Of a stretch of DNA of 48,301 bases, positions 35,598 to 44,930 are shown in pieces. Location of the stretch: positions 1 through 48,301 of the forward strand of contig NZ_JAKIHL010000028.1 in the NCBI RefSeq assembly GCF_021608135.1. Reading direction: 5' to 3'. Origin of the DNA: Microaerobacter geothermalis (lineage in GTDB: Bacteria; Bacillota; Bacilli; DSM-22679). A program made the translations under genes and the position numbers. The notes beneath the pieces were generated by a model. The model searched no databases, was not told the DNA's origin, and saw nothing but the letters and a program-made list of their open reading frames with translations. Every line of letters starts with the position of its first letter. The first letter of the stretch is position 1.

Positions 35598-35653
35598 ACC
35601 CCCAAAAACACCTGAGAATCTCGATGATGGAGTCAGTTTGAGGACTAATTCAG
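35598..35653 (+). repeat. Dispersed palindromic element, core copy D
   Basis: CCAAAAACACCTGAGAATCT followed by CGATGATGGAGTCAGTTTG and AGGACTAATTC matches the core of copies A, B and E. The outer arms are not recognisable. The rest of the folD-xseA gap (35469-35742) shows only one small hairpin (GTGGCTAACCGCCAC, about 35557-35571) and no gene. Confidence 0.7.
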
Positions 35654-35742
35654 TCCATACTTATCATTGTCCTGCGCGGCACAACTAAAGTTCATCAGGA
35701 GCAAAACTCCCCCTAAATTAAGTTTTCTTTATTTTACTTCAC

Positions 35743-36594
35743 TTAAGCAGGAAACTGCTTAGCCGATTTAATGGTGTTTGACAACAGCATGGTAATGGTC
35801 ATGGGACCCACCCCACCAGGCACTGGAGTGATGTATGACGCGATTTTCCTTACTTCCTCAAAATCAACATCTCCCACCAAAGTTCCATTCTCGATGCGAT
35901 TAACCCCTACATCTATCACAATAGCTCCAGGTGATACATATTCCTTGGTAATCATCTTCGGACGTCCAACTGCAGCAATTAAAATATCTGCTCGTCGTGT
36001 GATCTCTTTTAAATGATTTGTTCTGGAATGACAAATGGTTACAGTTGCATTTTTTTGCAGTAATAAAAGAGAAACAGGTTTCCCGACAATGTTGCTTCTG
36101 CCAATGACCACGGCATGCTTTCCTGAAATCTCTATTCCGGTTTTTTCAATCATTTTAATAATACCATGTGGTGTACAAGGTAAAAAGCAGGAATCACCAA
36201 TAACCATATTTCCTACATTAATCGGATGAAAACCATCCACATCTTTATAGGGTGAAATGGCGGCAATTACTGCTTTTTCCTCAATGTGTTCAGGCAAAGG
36301 AAGTTGGACCAATATTCCATGGATCTTTGGATTTTTATTTAATTCCGATATTTTTCCCAACAGCTCGTCCTGGGTAGTCGATTCAGGAAGATGAATTAAT
36401 TCGGAATACATACCTACTTCTTGACATGCTTTTCTCTTCGCTTTGACATAAGAAAGAGAGGCCGGATTATTCCCAACTAAAATGACGGTCAAGCCAGGAA
36501 TAATACCCGCCTTCTTTAGTTCTTCCACTTCCGATTTCATGGTTTCACGCATTTCTTTCGCTAATACTTTTCCACTTATGATCACTCCAGACAT
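35743..36594 (-). CDS. folD: Methylenetetrahydrofolate dehydrogenase/cyclohydrolase FolD
   Basis: 283-aa bifunctional folate enzyme. Visible are [18 protein letters not shown] (catalytic Tyr-Lys), [23 protein letters not shown], the NADP motif [13 protein letters not shown] and [14 protein letters not shown]. Interconverts methylene- and formyl-tetrahydrofolate. ATG follows GAGGGGGAG. Confidence 0.96.
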   Translation of the reverse strand: MSGVIISGKVLAKEMRETMKSEVEELKKAGIIPGLTVILVGNNPASLSYVKAKRKACQEVGMYSELIHLPESTTQDELLGKISELNKNPKIHGILVQLPLPEHIEEKAVIAAISPYKDVDGFHPINVGNMVIGDSCFLPCTPHGIIKMIEKTGIEISGKHAVVIGRSNIVGKPVSLLLLQKNATVTICHSRTNHLKEITRRADILIAAVGRPKMITKEYVSPGAIVIDVGVNRIENGTLVGDVDFEEVRKIASYITPVPGGVGPMTITMLLSNTIKSAKQFPA

Positions 36595-36685
36595 CAGAAA
36601 CTCCCCCTCGTTCTTTTCATCACAAACTTTAGTTTATATCTAACCAACAAAGTTGTAAAGGCGAATACTATTGCAAAGAGAGGTT

Positions 36686-37102
36686 TTAATGTTCGGATTT
36701 TTTGTCCTCCCTGATGGTTTTGCTCATTTCTGCCAACACACCGTTTACATATTTGCTTGATTGCTCAGTACCAAATTTTTTTGCCAATTCAATGGCTTCA
36801 TCAATGACAACAGCCACAGGGATCTCCTTCTGGAAAAGAAGTTCATAAACAGATAGTCTTAAAATCGCTCGATCTACTCTTGCCAAACGATGAATCGCCC
36901 ATCCTTTTAAAAAAGGGGTCAGGGTATCGTTAATTTTTTTCAAATTATGCGTGGTACCTTCCACTAATTGAAACAAATAGGAATCCTTTTCTCCACCTTG
37001 GGCTTCAATAACGGAGGCAATCGCTTCCTCAGCGGAATTTTTCGTCATTTCCATTTGATATAAGGCTTGTATCGCTTTCTCTCTAGCTTCTCTTCTTTTC
37101 AC
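36686..37102 (-). CDS. nusB: Transcription antitermination factor NusB
   Basis: 138-aa helical NusB: MKRREAREKAIQALYQME start, YELLFQKEIPVAVVIDEAIE and the AKKFGTEQSSKYVNGVL motif. It supports rRNA antitermination with NusE. GTG start with GGGAG 8 nt ahead. It is placed before folD as in Bacillus. Confidence 0.95.
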   Translation of the reverse strand: MKRREAREKAIQALYQMEMTKNSAEEAIASVIEAQGGEKDSYLFQLVEGTTHNLKKINDTLTPFLKGWAIHRLARVDRAILRLSVYELLFQKEIPVAVVIDEAIELAKKFGTEQSSKYVNGVLAEMSKTIREDKKSEH

Positions 37103-37150
37103 ACTAAATTCTCCCTCGTTAGGTTTTGCTTACCCTATCGTAATTATTAT

Positions 37151-38173
37151 TTACTTTTTGGCTCTATTATATTGTTCCGGCCACTGGATTTCGTGATTTA
37201 ACATGCGGGCCGCTTCTAATGGCCAATAAGGGTTGCGCAACAGTTCTCTCCCTAAGGCAATCAGATCAGCTCTACCATTGAACAAAATCTCCTCAGCAAG
37301 CTCCGGGGTAGTAATAAGGCCAACCGTTGCCGTCGGTTGATTTAGCTTCTTTTTTATCGCCTCGGAAAATCCCACTTGATATCCAGGATAGACAGGGACT
37401 GTTATCGGAAGAAGTCCACCGGAACTCACATCAATGAGATCCACCCCTTCCTCATAGGCTGCTTCGGCAATGGAAATCGTATCCTCTATAGTAATTCCGC
37501 CTTTAGCATAGTCACTGGCTGATAGCCTTAAGAACAGAGGTCTTTCTTCTCCCCATTCCCGCTTAACAGATCTGATTACTTTCCTTAAGAATAGCATCCT
37601 GTTCTCCAATGGACCTCCATATTGATCCGAACGACTATTGGTTAATGGGGATAAAAATTCATGGATAAGATACCCGTGAGCACCATGAATTTCAACAACA
37701 TCCAGACCAATCTCCTTAGCTCTTCTTGCTCCATCCGCAAAGGCTTTAATGATCTTCTCAATCTCTTCTTCCGTTAGCTCCTCAGGAGTTGGGGAATCAG
37801 AATTAAACGGAATCGAACTGGGGGCTACAATTTTTTCACCGGGAACAACGCATTTCCGCCCAGCATGCGCCAATTGAATGCCTACTTTGCTTCCATTTTC
37901 ATGACAAAGATCTACGATCCGTCTTAATCCATCAATATGTTTGTCATCCCAGATTCCCAAATCTCTATTGCTGATTCTACCCCTGGGTTCAACAGCAGTC
38001 GCTTCCAACATGATCAAACCAACGCCACCAATGGCCCTTGTGGGATAATGTATGAAATGCCAATTCGTTGGTTTTCCATCTAAAGTTGCTGAATACATAC
38101 ACATTGGAGACATCATGATTCGGTTTTTTATGGTCATATTTTTAATCATCAACGGTTGAAACAAGAGAGCCAC
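37151..38173 (-). CDS. namA: NADPH dehydrogenase NamA (old yellow enzyme, YqjM-like)
   Basis: 340-aa FMN-dependent ene reductase. TIM-barrel features are MSPMCMYSA (with the redox-tuning Cys), [25 protein letters not shown] (paired substrate-binding histidines near 164/167), and [13 protein letters not shown] for FMN phosphate. Reduces activated C=C bonds and nitro compounds. GTG start with AGGAGG 8 nt ahead. In B. subtilis the homologue is not between nusB and asp23, so this is a local insertion or rearrangement. Confidence 0.93.
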   Translation of the reverse strand: MALLFQPLMIKNMTIKNRIMMSPMCMYSATLDGKPTNWHFIHYPTRAIGGVGLIMLEATAVEPRGRISNRDLGIWDDKHIDGLRRIVDLCHENGSKVGIQLAHAGRKCVVPGEKIVAPSSIPFNSDSPTPEELTEEEIEKIIKAFADGARRAKEIGLDVVEIHGAHGYLIHEFLSPLTNSRSDQYGGPLENRMLFLRKVIRSVKREWGEERPLFLRLSASDYAKGGITIEDTISIAEAAYEEGVDLIDVSSGGLLPITVPVYPGYQVGFSEAIKKKLNQPTATVGLITTPELAEEILFNGRADLIALGRELLRNPYWPLEAARMLNHEIQWPEQYNRAKK

Positions 38174-38283
38174 AATTCATTCCTCCTATTTGAAAAAAAT
38201 TTCATACTTACAATACCATTTATTGCTGCAAGGATACAAGTTAGATATCGTCGTCAAAACACTGGATATTTCAAAAAAACAAG

Positions 38284-38314
38284 AAAAAAGTGTATCCTTA
38301 GGATCCACTTTTTT
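38284..38314 (-). terminator. Terminator after the DUF2273 gene
   Basis: AAAAAAGTG plus TATCC pairs with GGATC plus CACTTTTTT (one mismatch), with T-runs on both sides. It ends the accB-to-DUF2273 stretch before namA. Confidence 0.82.
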
Positions 38315-38325
38315 CTGAATCAAAT

Positions 38326-38535
38326 CTATTTAAACTTTTCCGGCAATATTTTCTGTAAAACCTCTTTTAAATCTTCCTTGTTATCCAATTTTCTCCCAAC
38401 CATATAACCTAAAGAGAGGATAAGGAAGACCACGATCATGTCCAGAAGTCCAAAGAAAAGATACACGATGCTAAAAAAAAGACCAAATAAAATCCCTAAA
38501 ACTTTCCCTTTATGTAACCAAACCCAATCCCACAC
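38326..38535 (-). CDS. DUF2273 small membrane protein
   Basis: 69 aa with two membrane segments (about 10-28 and 30-48) and a charged tail ending LQKILPEKFK. This matches DUF2273, which accompanies AmaP and Asp23 in Firmicutes envelope-stress operons. GTG start after AAGGAGAG; it lies 12 nt after amaP. Confidence 0.88.
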   Translation of the reverse strand: MWDWVWLHKGKVLGILFGLFFSIVYLFFGLLDMIVVFLILSLGYMVGRKLDNKEDLKEVLQKILPEKFK

Positions 38536-38547
38536 AAGAAACTCTCC

Positions 38548-39105
38548 TTACTCCACTCGGCGAACTTTTTGTTCAGCGGCGTTATTGACAATATCAGCAA
38601 CCAAGACGGTTACTTGATGGATGGGAATAGCTGAGATCTCTTCCACATGTGATTTCACTCTACGTTGCAGCTGCTCCGACATCTCTTGTATGGATGAATG
38701 GCCATCAGCAATAACTCTTAAAACGATCACATTTCCCTTCTCAGAGGTTCTGATCTTTACTTTCACTTCTCTTACACCGGGAACACTTGATGCTTCTTTG
38801 ATGGCCAAATGCTGTAAGGTAGCTATGGAAATCCGTATGTCTCCAAGATCATTCCTCTGATTAATCGTATCTACTCCGCGTTTTCTTTTAAGCAATACCG
38901 CCATCAATCGAAAACTTGCAGCCAAAAGAATGAACGACATAATGAGAATCAGAAGACTTCCATTTCTGGATTGATATACCAAACCTAACCCATCTGTCAG
39001 TATGTAACGAGGAATAAGCCTAAGTCCCATAAACATCATGATGATGGAAAGAAGGGCAACAAATAATGAAAAAACAAAGAATATAAAGCGATCGAAAAAG
39101 TTCAT
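38548..39105 (-). CDS. amaP: Membrane anchor protein AmaP
   Basis: 185 aa: two N-terminal membrane helices (about 5-27 and 50-70) and an Asp23-like cytoplasmic domain (about 90-180, RISIATLQHLAIKEASSVPGV). AmaP anchors Asp23 at the membrane in Staphylococcus. ATG follows GTAGGAGGG. It lies 59 nt after the Asp23 gene, with a hairpin in between. Confidence 0.9.
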   Translation of the reverse strand: MNFFDRFIFFVFSLFVALLSIIMMFMGLRLIPRYILTDGLGLVYQSRNGSLLILIMSFILLAASFRLMAVLLKRKRGVDTINQRNDLGDIRISIATLQHLAIKEASSVPGVREVKVKIRTSEKGNVIVLRVIADGHSSIQEMSEQLQRRVKSHVEEISAIPIHQVTVLVADIVNNAAEQKVRRVE

Positions 39106-39135
39106 CCATTTCCCTCCTACCCTCTTTTAATAATA

Positions 39136-39157
39136 CCCCCCAATCATGATTGGGGGG
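39136..39157. terminator. Perfect 22-nt palindrome between Asp23 and amaP genes
   Basis: Six C, AATCAT, then GATT and six G in a perfect palindrome 8 nt after the Asp23 stop. Following bases on the minus strand are TATTATTAAAAG, a weak T-run. It may partially terminate or protect the Asp23 mRNA so Asp23 is made in excess over its anchor. Confidence 0.55.
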
Positions 39158-39164
39158 ATGATGG

Positions 39165-39593
39165 CTAACGAACCCTTTGAATTTGTTCTTCCAATTGATT
39201 TTTATCTTTTTTCTCTTCAGTGGGCATAAATACACCCACCACATGGATATTTACTTCTGACACATGCAAACCTGTCATGTTTTCAATAGCCTGCTTGACG
39301 TTATCCTGAATTTGTTGGGCAATTTCAGGAATTCGATAGCCAAACTCAATAACCACCGAAACGTTGATTGATGCCTCTTTTTGCCCAACATTTACCTTCA
39401 CACCTTTTGCCAAGTTCTTTTTTCCAAACCGCTCGGCAATATCACCCACGAAGCTGCTCCCGCTCATCGAAGCAACCCCTTTTATTTCTGACGTCGCCAA
39501 AAAAGCAATGACCTCAATCACTTCAGGTGCAATTTGGATCTTACCAAGATCTGTATGTTCATATTCTGGAATATAGGCTTCCATTTCCACCAT
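39165..39593 (-). CDS. Asp23/Gls24 family envelope stress protein
   Basis: 142-aa Asp23 protein: GKIQIAPEVIEVIAFLATSE, GVASMSGS, VNVGQKEASINVSVVIEFGYRIPEIA and HVVGVFMP. Abundant membrane-associated protein of cell-envelope homeostasis. I chose ATG 39593, five bases after AAGGAGG. It is the yqhY position downstream of accC; in B. subtilis YqhY affects acetyl-CoA carboxylase control, so a link to accBC is plausible. Confidence 0.9.
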   Translation of the reverse strand: MVEMEAYIPEYEHTDLGKIQIAPEVIEVIAFLATSEIKGVASMSGSSFVGDIAERFGKKNLAKGVKVNVGQKEASINVSVVIEFGYRIPEIAQQIQDNVKQAIENMTGLHVSEVNIHVVGVFMPTEEKKDKNQLEEQIQRVR

Positions 39594-39642
39594 AAACACC
39601 TCCTTGTCTTATACTATCAAAAAAAGAGAAGAAAATTCCACT

Positions 39643-40992
39643 TTAATCCAAGTTAATTTTGTAAGTTTCGAGGAACTTTGTATTAAAGTCCCCGCTAACA
39701 AATGCTTGATGATCAAGCACACTTAGATGAAAAGGAATGGTGGTATCAATACCTTCAATGACAAATTCTACAAGGGCCCTCTTCATTCTGGAGATGGCAT
39801 CTTCCCTGGTTTTTCCCCAAACAATTACTTTAGCAATCATGGAGTCATAAAATGGGGAGATGACATAACCTGGGTATGCAGCACTATCTACCCGTGTGCC
39901 CGGTCCTCCTGGCGGAAGATACATTTGTATTTTACCAGGTGAAGGCATAAAGTTTTTGCTTGGATTTTCCGCATTAATTCTGCACTCAATGGCCCAACCG
40001 TTAAAGGCAATATCTTCTTGTCTAAGAGAAAGGGGATTGCCTGCAGCAACAGAAATCTGTTCCTTAATTAAATCTACCCCAGTAATCAGCTCTGTAACAG
40101 GATGTTCTACCTGAATCCGTGTATTCATTTCCATAAAATAAAAGTTACCATGCTTGTCTAGTAAAAATTCAACCGTTCCCGCCCCAGAATAATTTACTGC
40201 TTTAGCGGCAGCAACAGCAGCTGCTCCCATCTGTTCTCTTAATTCAGGATTTAACGCAGGAGAAGGAGCTTCTTCGATCAATTTTTGATGCCTGCGCTGA
40301 ATGGAACAGTCCCTCTCTCCCAGATGAACGACATTACCCTGTTTATCAGCGATAATCTGTATTTCCACATGACGCGGTTCTTCCAAATATTTTTCCAGAT
40401 ACACACCGGGATTGCCAAAGGCGGTTTCAGCTTCCTTCTGAGCCATGTTGATTGCTTTTTTGAGTTCGTCTTCAGAATAAGCCACCCTCATCCCTTTTCC
40501 GCCACCCCCTGCCGTTGCTTTCACGATAACCGGGTAGCCAATCTCTTTTGCCGTTTTAATGGCTTCATCAATCTCTTTGATTATACCGTCTGTTCCAGGT
40601 ACAACAGGAACTCCTGCCTCCTTCATCGTCTCCCGGGCTACAGCCTTTGCCCCCATTTTTGTGATGGCCTCAGCAGACGGTCCAATAAAAGTGATGTTGC
40701 AAGCTTCACAGATCTCGGCAAAATCGGCATTCTCCGCTAAAAAGCCATAGCCTGGATGAATGGCATTGGATTCAGTTAAAGTTGCAACACTCATAATATT
40801 GGTTAAGTTCAGATAACTCTCTTTAGACGGTGTAGGTCCTATACAGTATGCTTCATCAGCCAAACGAACATGAAGGGCTTCTCTGTCCGCTTCGGAAAAT
40901 ACGGCAACTGTATAAATGCCCATTTCCCGACAGGCCCTAATAATTCGTACTGCAATTTCTCCGCGATTTGCAATGAGCACTTTATTAAACAT
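39643..40992 (-). CDS. accC: Acetyl-CoA carboxylase biotin carboxylase subunit
   Basis: 449-aa ATP-grasp biotin carboxylase: [31 protein letters not shown] (ATP loop, about 158-169), [13 protein letters not shown], and catalytic FLEMNTR-type segment [17 protein letters not shown]. Carboxylates the biotin of AccB with bicarbonate, for malonyl-CoA. It could also serve the remote MmdA-type carboxyltransferase; that is speculation. Confidence 0.97.
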   Translation of the reverse strand: MFNKVLIANRGEIAVRIIRACREMGIYTVAVFSEADREALHVRLADEAYCIGPTPSKESYLNLTNIMSVATLTESNAIHPGYGFLAENADFAEICEACNITFIGPSAEAITKMGAKAVARETMKEAGVPVVPGTDGIIKEIDEAIKTAKEIGYPVIVKATAGGGGKGMRVAYSEDELKKAINMAQKEAETAFGNPGVYLEKYLEEPRHVEIQIIADKQGNVVHLGERDCSIQRRHQKLIEEAPSPALNPELREQMGAAAVAAAKAVNYSGAGTVEFLLDKHGNFYFMEMNTRIQVEHPVTELITGVDLIKEQISVAAGNPLSLRQEDIAFNGWAIECRINAENPSKNFMPSPGKIQMYLPPGGPGTRVDSAAYPGYVISPFYDSMIAKVIVWGKTREDAISRMKRALVEFVIEGIDTTIPFHLSVLDHQAFVSGDFNTKFLETYKINLD

Positions 40993-41004
40993 TGTCGTCC
41001 TCCT

Positions 41005-41511
41005 TTATTCCGGTTTAACCAGAAACAAAGGTTGTCCATATTCAACTAATTGCCCGTTTTCCACAAGAACTTTTACGATTTCACCACGAACCTCGGCCTC
41101 AATTTCGTTCATTAGTTTCATTGCTTCTACGATACATACCACAGTATTTTCCTTTACTTTATCTCCAACGTTTACGTAAGGCTCAGCATCAGGGGCAGGA
41201 GCTTTATAAAAAGTACCTACCATTGGAGATACAATTTTATGATAATTTACATCATCTTCAACAACAGTCAATGCTTCAGGTTTCTTCTCTTCCACTTTAG
41301 GTGCAGGTACAACCGGAGCAGACTCCGTCTTTACTTCAACAACCGGTGCAGGAGCAGCATGCTGGACAGATTCAGGTTGTTCAAATCCATTTGTCTTTAA
41401 GGTCCCCTTTTTCATTGAAATTTTGGCTCCATCACCCTCAAACTCGAATTCTGAGATGCTGGATTGATCCACTAATTTGATCAATTCCCTGATTTCCTGA
41501 ATTTTTAACAT
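41005..41511 (-). CDS. accB: Biotin carboxyl carrier protein
   Basis: 168 aa: helical N-terminus, Pro/Ala/Val-rich linker (about 50-85), and biotinyl domain with CIVEAMKLMNEIEAE, biotin on K132. It directly precedes accC (12 nt). Confidence 0.97.
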   Translation of the reverse strand: MLKIQEIRELIKLVDQSSISEFEFEGDGAKISMKKGTLKTNGFEQPESVQHAAPAPVVEVKTESAPVVPAPKVEEKKPEALTVVEDDVNYHKIVSPMVGTFYKAPAPDAEPYVNVGDKVKENTVVCIVEAMKLMNEIEAEVRGEIVKVLVENGQLVEYGQPLFLVKPE

Positions 41512-41603
41512 CTCTTTTCCACTCCTTTTTTATCTAAATCAAATTCCTAACCTATATCATACGTTATTCTCACCAACTTGCCAACTCTGAGATTCATTTC
41601 CAC

Positions 41604-41631
41604 AAAAAAATCCCTGCATTAGGGATTTTTT
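41604..41631. terminator. Terminator between the spoIIIA operon and accB
   Basis: AAAAAATCCCT pairs with AGGGATTTTTT around a short loop, with T-runs in both directions. It serves the spoIIIA operon; note that the repeat element E lies between spoIIIAH and this terminator. Confidence 0.88.
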
Positions 41632-41632
41632 A

Positions 41633-41843
41633 TATAGAAGGAATTAAAGAATTCATACAGACAGCCTTCGAGTTCGTACTAAGCGTAGAAGCTAAAGGAC
41701 GGGAATTAGCCGTCAAAATGACTCCATCTTCGAAATACCCAGATGTTTTGATGGCTCTGTTCTTTGGCCTAGATGCGGACATGAATCAATTCCAGACGAA
41801 CTCGACTAGCGGACGAGTGAATCTTTAATTCCAGATCTATAAA
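41633..41843 (-). repeat. Palindromic MITE-like element, near-complete copy E
   Basis: Outer inverted repeats are TATAGAAGGAATTAAAGAATTCA (about 41633-41654, in part) and TGAATCTTTAATTCC...TCTATA (41819-41841). Inside, the arms CGAGTTCG/CGAACTCG, AAAGGACGGGAATTAGC and the core GACTCCATC..CGAAATACCCAGATG follow copy A throughout. It fills most of the 349-bp gap between accB and spoIIIAH. No gene is present. Confidence 0.78.
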
Positions 41844-41860
41844 TAGGGAATAATCATACA

Positions 41861-42415
41861 TTATGGTTTGAAACTTACAGTCACATTGCTGCCCGAAACT
41901 TTTAGCTGGTCGCTAACCAATTTAATAATTTTTACGATCTGAGTTCTTTCGGGTTCATCACTTTGGATAATGACCGTTACCCGATCATCCTTGGAGATGA
42001 CCACTGCATCGTTATACCCTTCAGCTTTAATCAATTCTTCCAACTGAAGTTCCACATCTTCTAGAGCTTGAATTTTATCAATACTGGCCTTTGCTTGGGC
42101 AATTGCTTCAGCTGAAGCATCAGAAGTTAGTACTTCCTTCAACTGCTCGATTTGCTGAGACCTAAGAATTTCTCTTTGCAGCTTATAACTGACAAAATAA
42201 TCGTTGCTGTTTTTTAAGACGGATGATTGTGGCTGATTCCCTTCAGGTATTGGGATATTTTCGGTAATCGTAACCATTTCCTCTGAATTTTGCTCCTGGT
42301 TGTTATCCACTATCTGAATCCTATTGACAGGGGTTGAAAACAACAGATATGCAGCTAACACAATCATTAGAGTAAGCATGGATAGCAACCATATCGTTTG
42401 CTTTTTTAACGTCAT
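41861..42415 (-). CDS. spoIIIAH: Stage III sporulation protein AH
   Basis: 184 aa: N-terminal membrane helix (about 9-27, WLLSMLTLMIVLAAYLLF) and outer domain with a ring-building motif (about 90-182, VELQLEELIKAEGYNDAVVI, QLKVSGSNVTVSF). Mother-cell half of the SpoIIQ-SpoIIIAH channel that feeds the forespore. ATG after AATAGGAGGG. Last gene of the operon. Confidence 0.93.
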   Translation of the reverse strand: MTLKKQTIWLLSMLTLMIVLAAYLLFSTPVNRIQIVDNNQEQNSEEMVTITENIPIPEGNQPQSSVLKNSNDYFVSYKLQREILRSQQIEQLKEVLTSDASAEAIAQAKASIDKIQALEDVELQLEELIKAEGYNDAVVISKDDRVTVIIQSDEPERTQIVKIIKLVSDQLKVSGSNVTVSFKP

Positions 42416-42426
42416 CTTTTTCCCTC

Positions 42427-43053
42427 CTATTTTTTCTTTGGCAAAATTGAAATATTGTGAACGGGAACATCAAGCACCCGCTGCACTGCCTCTGTAATCC
42501 ACACTCTGACCTGGGCATTTTCTACTCCATTCGCTACGATGAGAACCCCCCTTACCCTTGGTTTTAATGTTTTCAGCACGATGGGCTCTTCTCCGTTATC
42601 TGTTCTCTTTAAAACAACTTGGACATCCTGTGAACGGTCTTCAATATCTCTGGACGAACCCTTCGTATCCCTCTCCTTGGTTAACTGCTGATTGGTATTT
42701 CTGTTTTTCTCGATCACCCTTTCCTCTGTGGAGTCTAAATTTACCATTACCGATATGCTGTCTACCCCAACCATTTGCTCCAATATTTCTTTAAGTTCAG
42801 ACTCATACATCTCTTCGTAGTCTTTCATCGTTAAATTCTTTGCCGCTCCTGTACCAAAGGCTGCCTTATCCAAAATCTCTTGTGGATTATTGGGCGGCAA
42901 ATCTTCTTTAACAGTGATAAAATCGGTGATGATCATGATTCCAACCCCAATAGCTGCCAAAAGAATAAGCCACTGTATTGGAGTTGTTTTTTTATTTCTT
43001 TTTTCTAAATTCTTATGGTCTATCCACTTTGACAGCCATCCCTTCTCTCCCAT
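42427..43053 (-). CDS. spoIIIAG: Stage III sporulation protein AG
   Basis: 208 aa with one N-terminal helix (about 25-43) and a ring-building domain (LEQMVGVDSISVMVNLDS ... PRVRGVLIVANGVENAQVR). In B. subtilis AG forms a large ring in the outer forespore membrane channel. ATG after AAGGGGTG. Confidence 0.93.
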   Translation of the reverse strand: MGEKGWLSKWIDHKNLEKRNKKTTPIQWLILLAAIGVGIMIITDFITVKEDLPPNNPQEILDKAAFGTGAAKNLTMKDYEEMYESELKEILEQMVGVDSISVMVNLDSTEERVIEKNRNTNQQLTKERDTKGSSRDIEDRSQDVQVVLKRTDNGEEPIVLKTLKPRVRGVLIVANGVENAQVRVWITEAVQRVLDVPVHNISILPKKK

Positions 43054-43055
43054 AA

Positions 43056-43742
43056 TTACTCACCCCTTCTTACAAATTGAATTCGAATCTGTTCCGGTGG
43101 TATATCCCAAGAAATGGATAATCTTTTTCTTAATTGCTTGCTAACGGCAGTGGTTTCTGATATATCCTTCCTCATTTCTTCACTCACAGGTACTGATTCT
43201 CTTTTTTCTTCAATATGAACATCGATGGGCTTTATTTCTACAGGCTGGATTGAGAGGGTATCAGATTCTTTCGTTGAGTTGGTTTTCTGATTCAGTTGAG
43301 TGATAAGGAGAGACACTGCTGCCAGCTGCCGCTGTCCATTTTTTTGTTCCATACTTACATCCACCTGATTGACTTGAACAGGAAAGGAATTCTCCACTTC
43401 TTCTGTTATTAACTGTTCGATTTTCCCTTCTACTTGATTCATAATCAGAACGTCCAAATTCTCCTTCAATTTCTCTCCCTGCTCCTTGATGGATGAAACG
43501 TCCGGCTGATTGGCGGTGACTTCTTCACTTGCCAACCATTTATCGATGGAAAGGTTTTGAGGGGTTATTTCTTTCTTTAGAAGGAAGAATATCGGCTGTA
43601 AAATGGTGACAATAATAATTAAACCAACCACAAACTTTATATACCTTTGATATGATGAGGAAGGAATAAGCAAATCAACAAAGGTAGCTAGTAAGATCAA
43701 AATGATAATTTTTTTAAACCATAGGCTCAAGAGAGCAATCAT
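43056..43742 (-). CDS. spoIIIAF: Stage III sporulation protein AF
   Basis: 228 aa: two N-terminal membrane helices (about 9-25 and 33-55), then a soluble domain with a ring-building fold (RKRLSISWDIPPEQIRIQ near the end). Ends 2 nt before spoIIIAG. Part of the channel base. Confidence 0.92.
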   Translation of the reverse strand: MIALLSLWFKKIIILILLATFVDLLIPSSSYQRYIKFVVGLIIIVTILQPIFFLLKKEITPQNLSIDKWLASEEVTANQPDVSSIKEQGEKLKENLDVLIMNQVEGKIEQLITEEVENSFPVQVNQVDVSMEQKNGQRQLAAVSLLITQLNQKTNSTKESDTLSIQPVEIKPIDVHIEEKRESVPVSEEMRKDISETTAVSKQLRKRLSISWDIPPEQIRIQFVRRGE

Positions 43743-43754
43743 ATCCTCTCACCT

Positions 43755-44918
43755 CTAGCGAATCATCACTGATATATTTCCCGCCGTAATCATGATGGTT
43801 ATTGCAAGAAAAAACATAAGTCCTACAGTTGCCAAGGCGGCAAAAACATAGATGAGATTTTTGCCGATGGTTTCTAGGCATTCTATAATGGGACTATTGC
43901 CTAATGGCTGCATCACAGCTGCGGAAAAATTATAAATAAGGGCTAAGGACAAAATTTTTATCGCTGGAAATGCTGCAAGAAAAAGAAGTATCACAACGCC
44001 TGAGATCCCTACAGCATTTTTAATTAATAATGATGCTCCCACAACGGTATCCGTCGCATCAGAAAACATTCTCCCTACAACTGGAACAAAATTGCCGGTG
44101 ATAAACTTTGCCGCTCGAATTGTAATTCCATCGGTTGCTGCGGCGCTTGCCCCTTGAACTGAAACGATTGTCAGAAATACAGTAAGAAAAATTCCCAGTA
44201 TTCCAATCCCAATATTCCTTGTGAGCTTGGCCAGTTGTGAAACTTGATATTTTTCGGAAAAGGTGCTGACGATACTGATCACCGCCGAGAAAAACAACAG
44301 AGGAAATACGATATTTACGATTAAAGTTCCACTGATATTAACCATCAAAATAATCAACGGATGGAACAAGGAAACGGAAACGAAATTGCCCATAGAGGCC
44401 AACAGGGCTAATACCAGGGGAATAATCGCCAACATAAAATCATTCATTCCTTGTATGGCATCCCTTGCATAGTTAACAGCTAAATAAAAACTGTTAATCG
44501 CGATGATGATTAGAACCATATAGGAAATGGCATAGGCCACCTTGCTTACAGTATTTTTCTCAAATGCGGTTTGTATGGTCTCTAGAATCATGCTAAATAC
44601 GGTTAATACCACAATGGCACCCAGTAATTTTAGGTTGATGATTAACTCATAAAACATAAATTTTAAAAAGCCTTTTAAAAAATAGGAAATTGAGAACTCA
44701 TTATTCGAAAGGACCAATTGAAGAATATTTGGCACTGTCATCTCCGGAAAAAAACCACCATACTCATCCATTAATTCTTGCCAATATTTTTCGATTTTTT
44801 GAGTATCCAATTGTTCCCTTTGTTTCTCGACAAGGCCATTTACCGACCAGGTTTCCGCAAAACCTATAGGAGCAAGAAGAAAGAATAGGGTAGAAAATAG
44901 TACGATTCCTCGATACAT
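43755..44918 (-). CDS. spoIIIAE: Stage III sporulation protein AE
   Basis: 387-aa polytopic membrane protein with a leading signal-like helix (MYRGIVLFSTLFFLLAPIG) and about seven more segments. Largest membrane component of the SpoIIIA channel. I chose the second ATG (44918), since AAAGG lies directly against the first one at 44927. Confidence 0.92.
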   Translation of the reverse strand: MYRGIVLFSTLFFLLAPIGFAETWSVNGLVEKQREQLDTQKIEKYWQELMDEYGGFFPEMTVPNILQLVLSNNEFSISYFLKGFLKFMFYELIINLKLLGAIVVLTVFSMILETIQTAFEKNTVSKVAYAISYMVLIIIAINSFYLAVNYARDAIQGMNDFMLAIIPLVLALLASMGNFVSVSLFHPLIILMVNISGTLIVNIVFPLLFFSAVISIVSTFSEKYQVSQLAKLTRNIGIGILGIFLTVFLTIVSVQGASAAATDGITIRAAKFITGNFVPVVGRMFSDATDTVVGASLLIKNAVGISGVVILLFLAAFPAIKILSLALIYNFSAAVMQPLGNSPIIECLETIGKNLIYVFAALATVGLMFFLAITIMITAGNISVMIR

Positions 44919-44930
44919 AACACACATCCT

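Noticed and set aside
40285-40740. 151-codon plus-strand frame opposite accC
   Set aside because: It is antisense to a clear biotin carboxylase, has no ribosome-binding site or recognisable domain, and its composition mirrors the coding frame beneath it.
10229-41843. Dispersed palindromic element as a riboswitch or shared cis-regulator
   Set aside because: Copies lie in both orientations relative to genes, both upstream and downstream, and are often truncated, which fits a mobile or decaying repeat rather than a regulatory leader.
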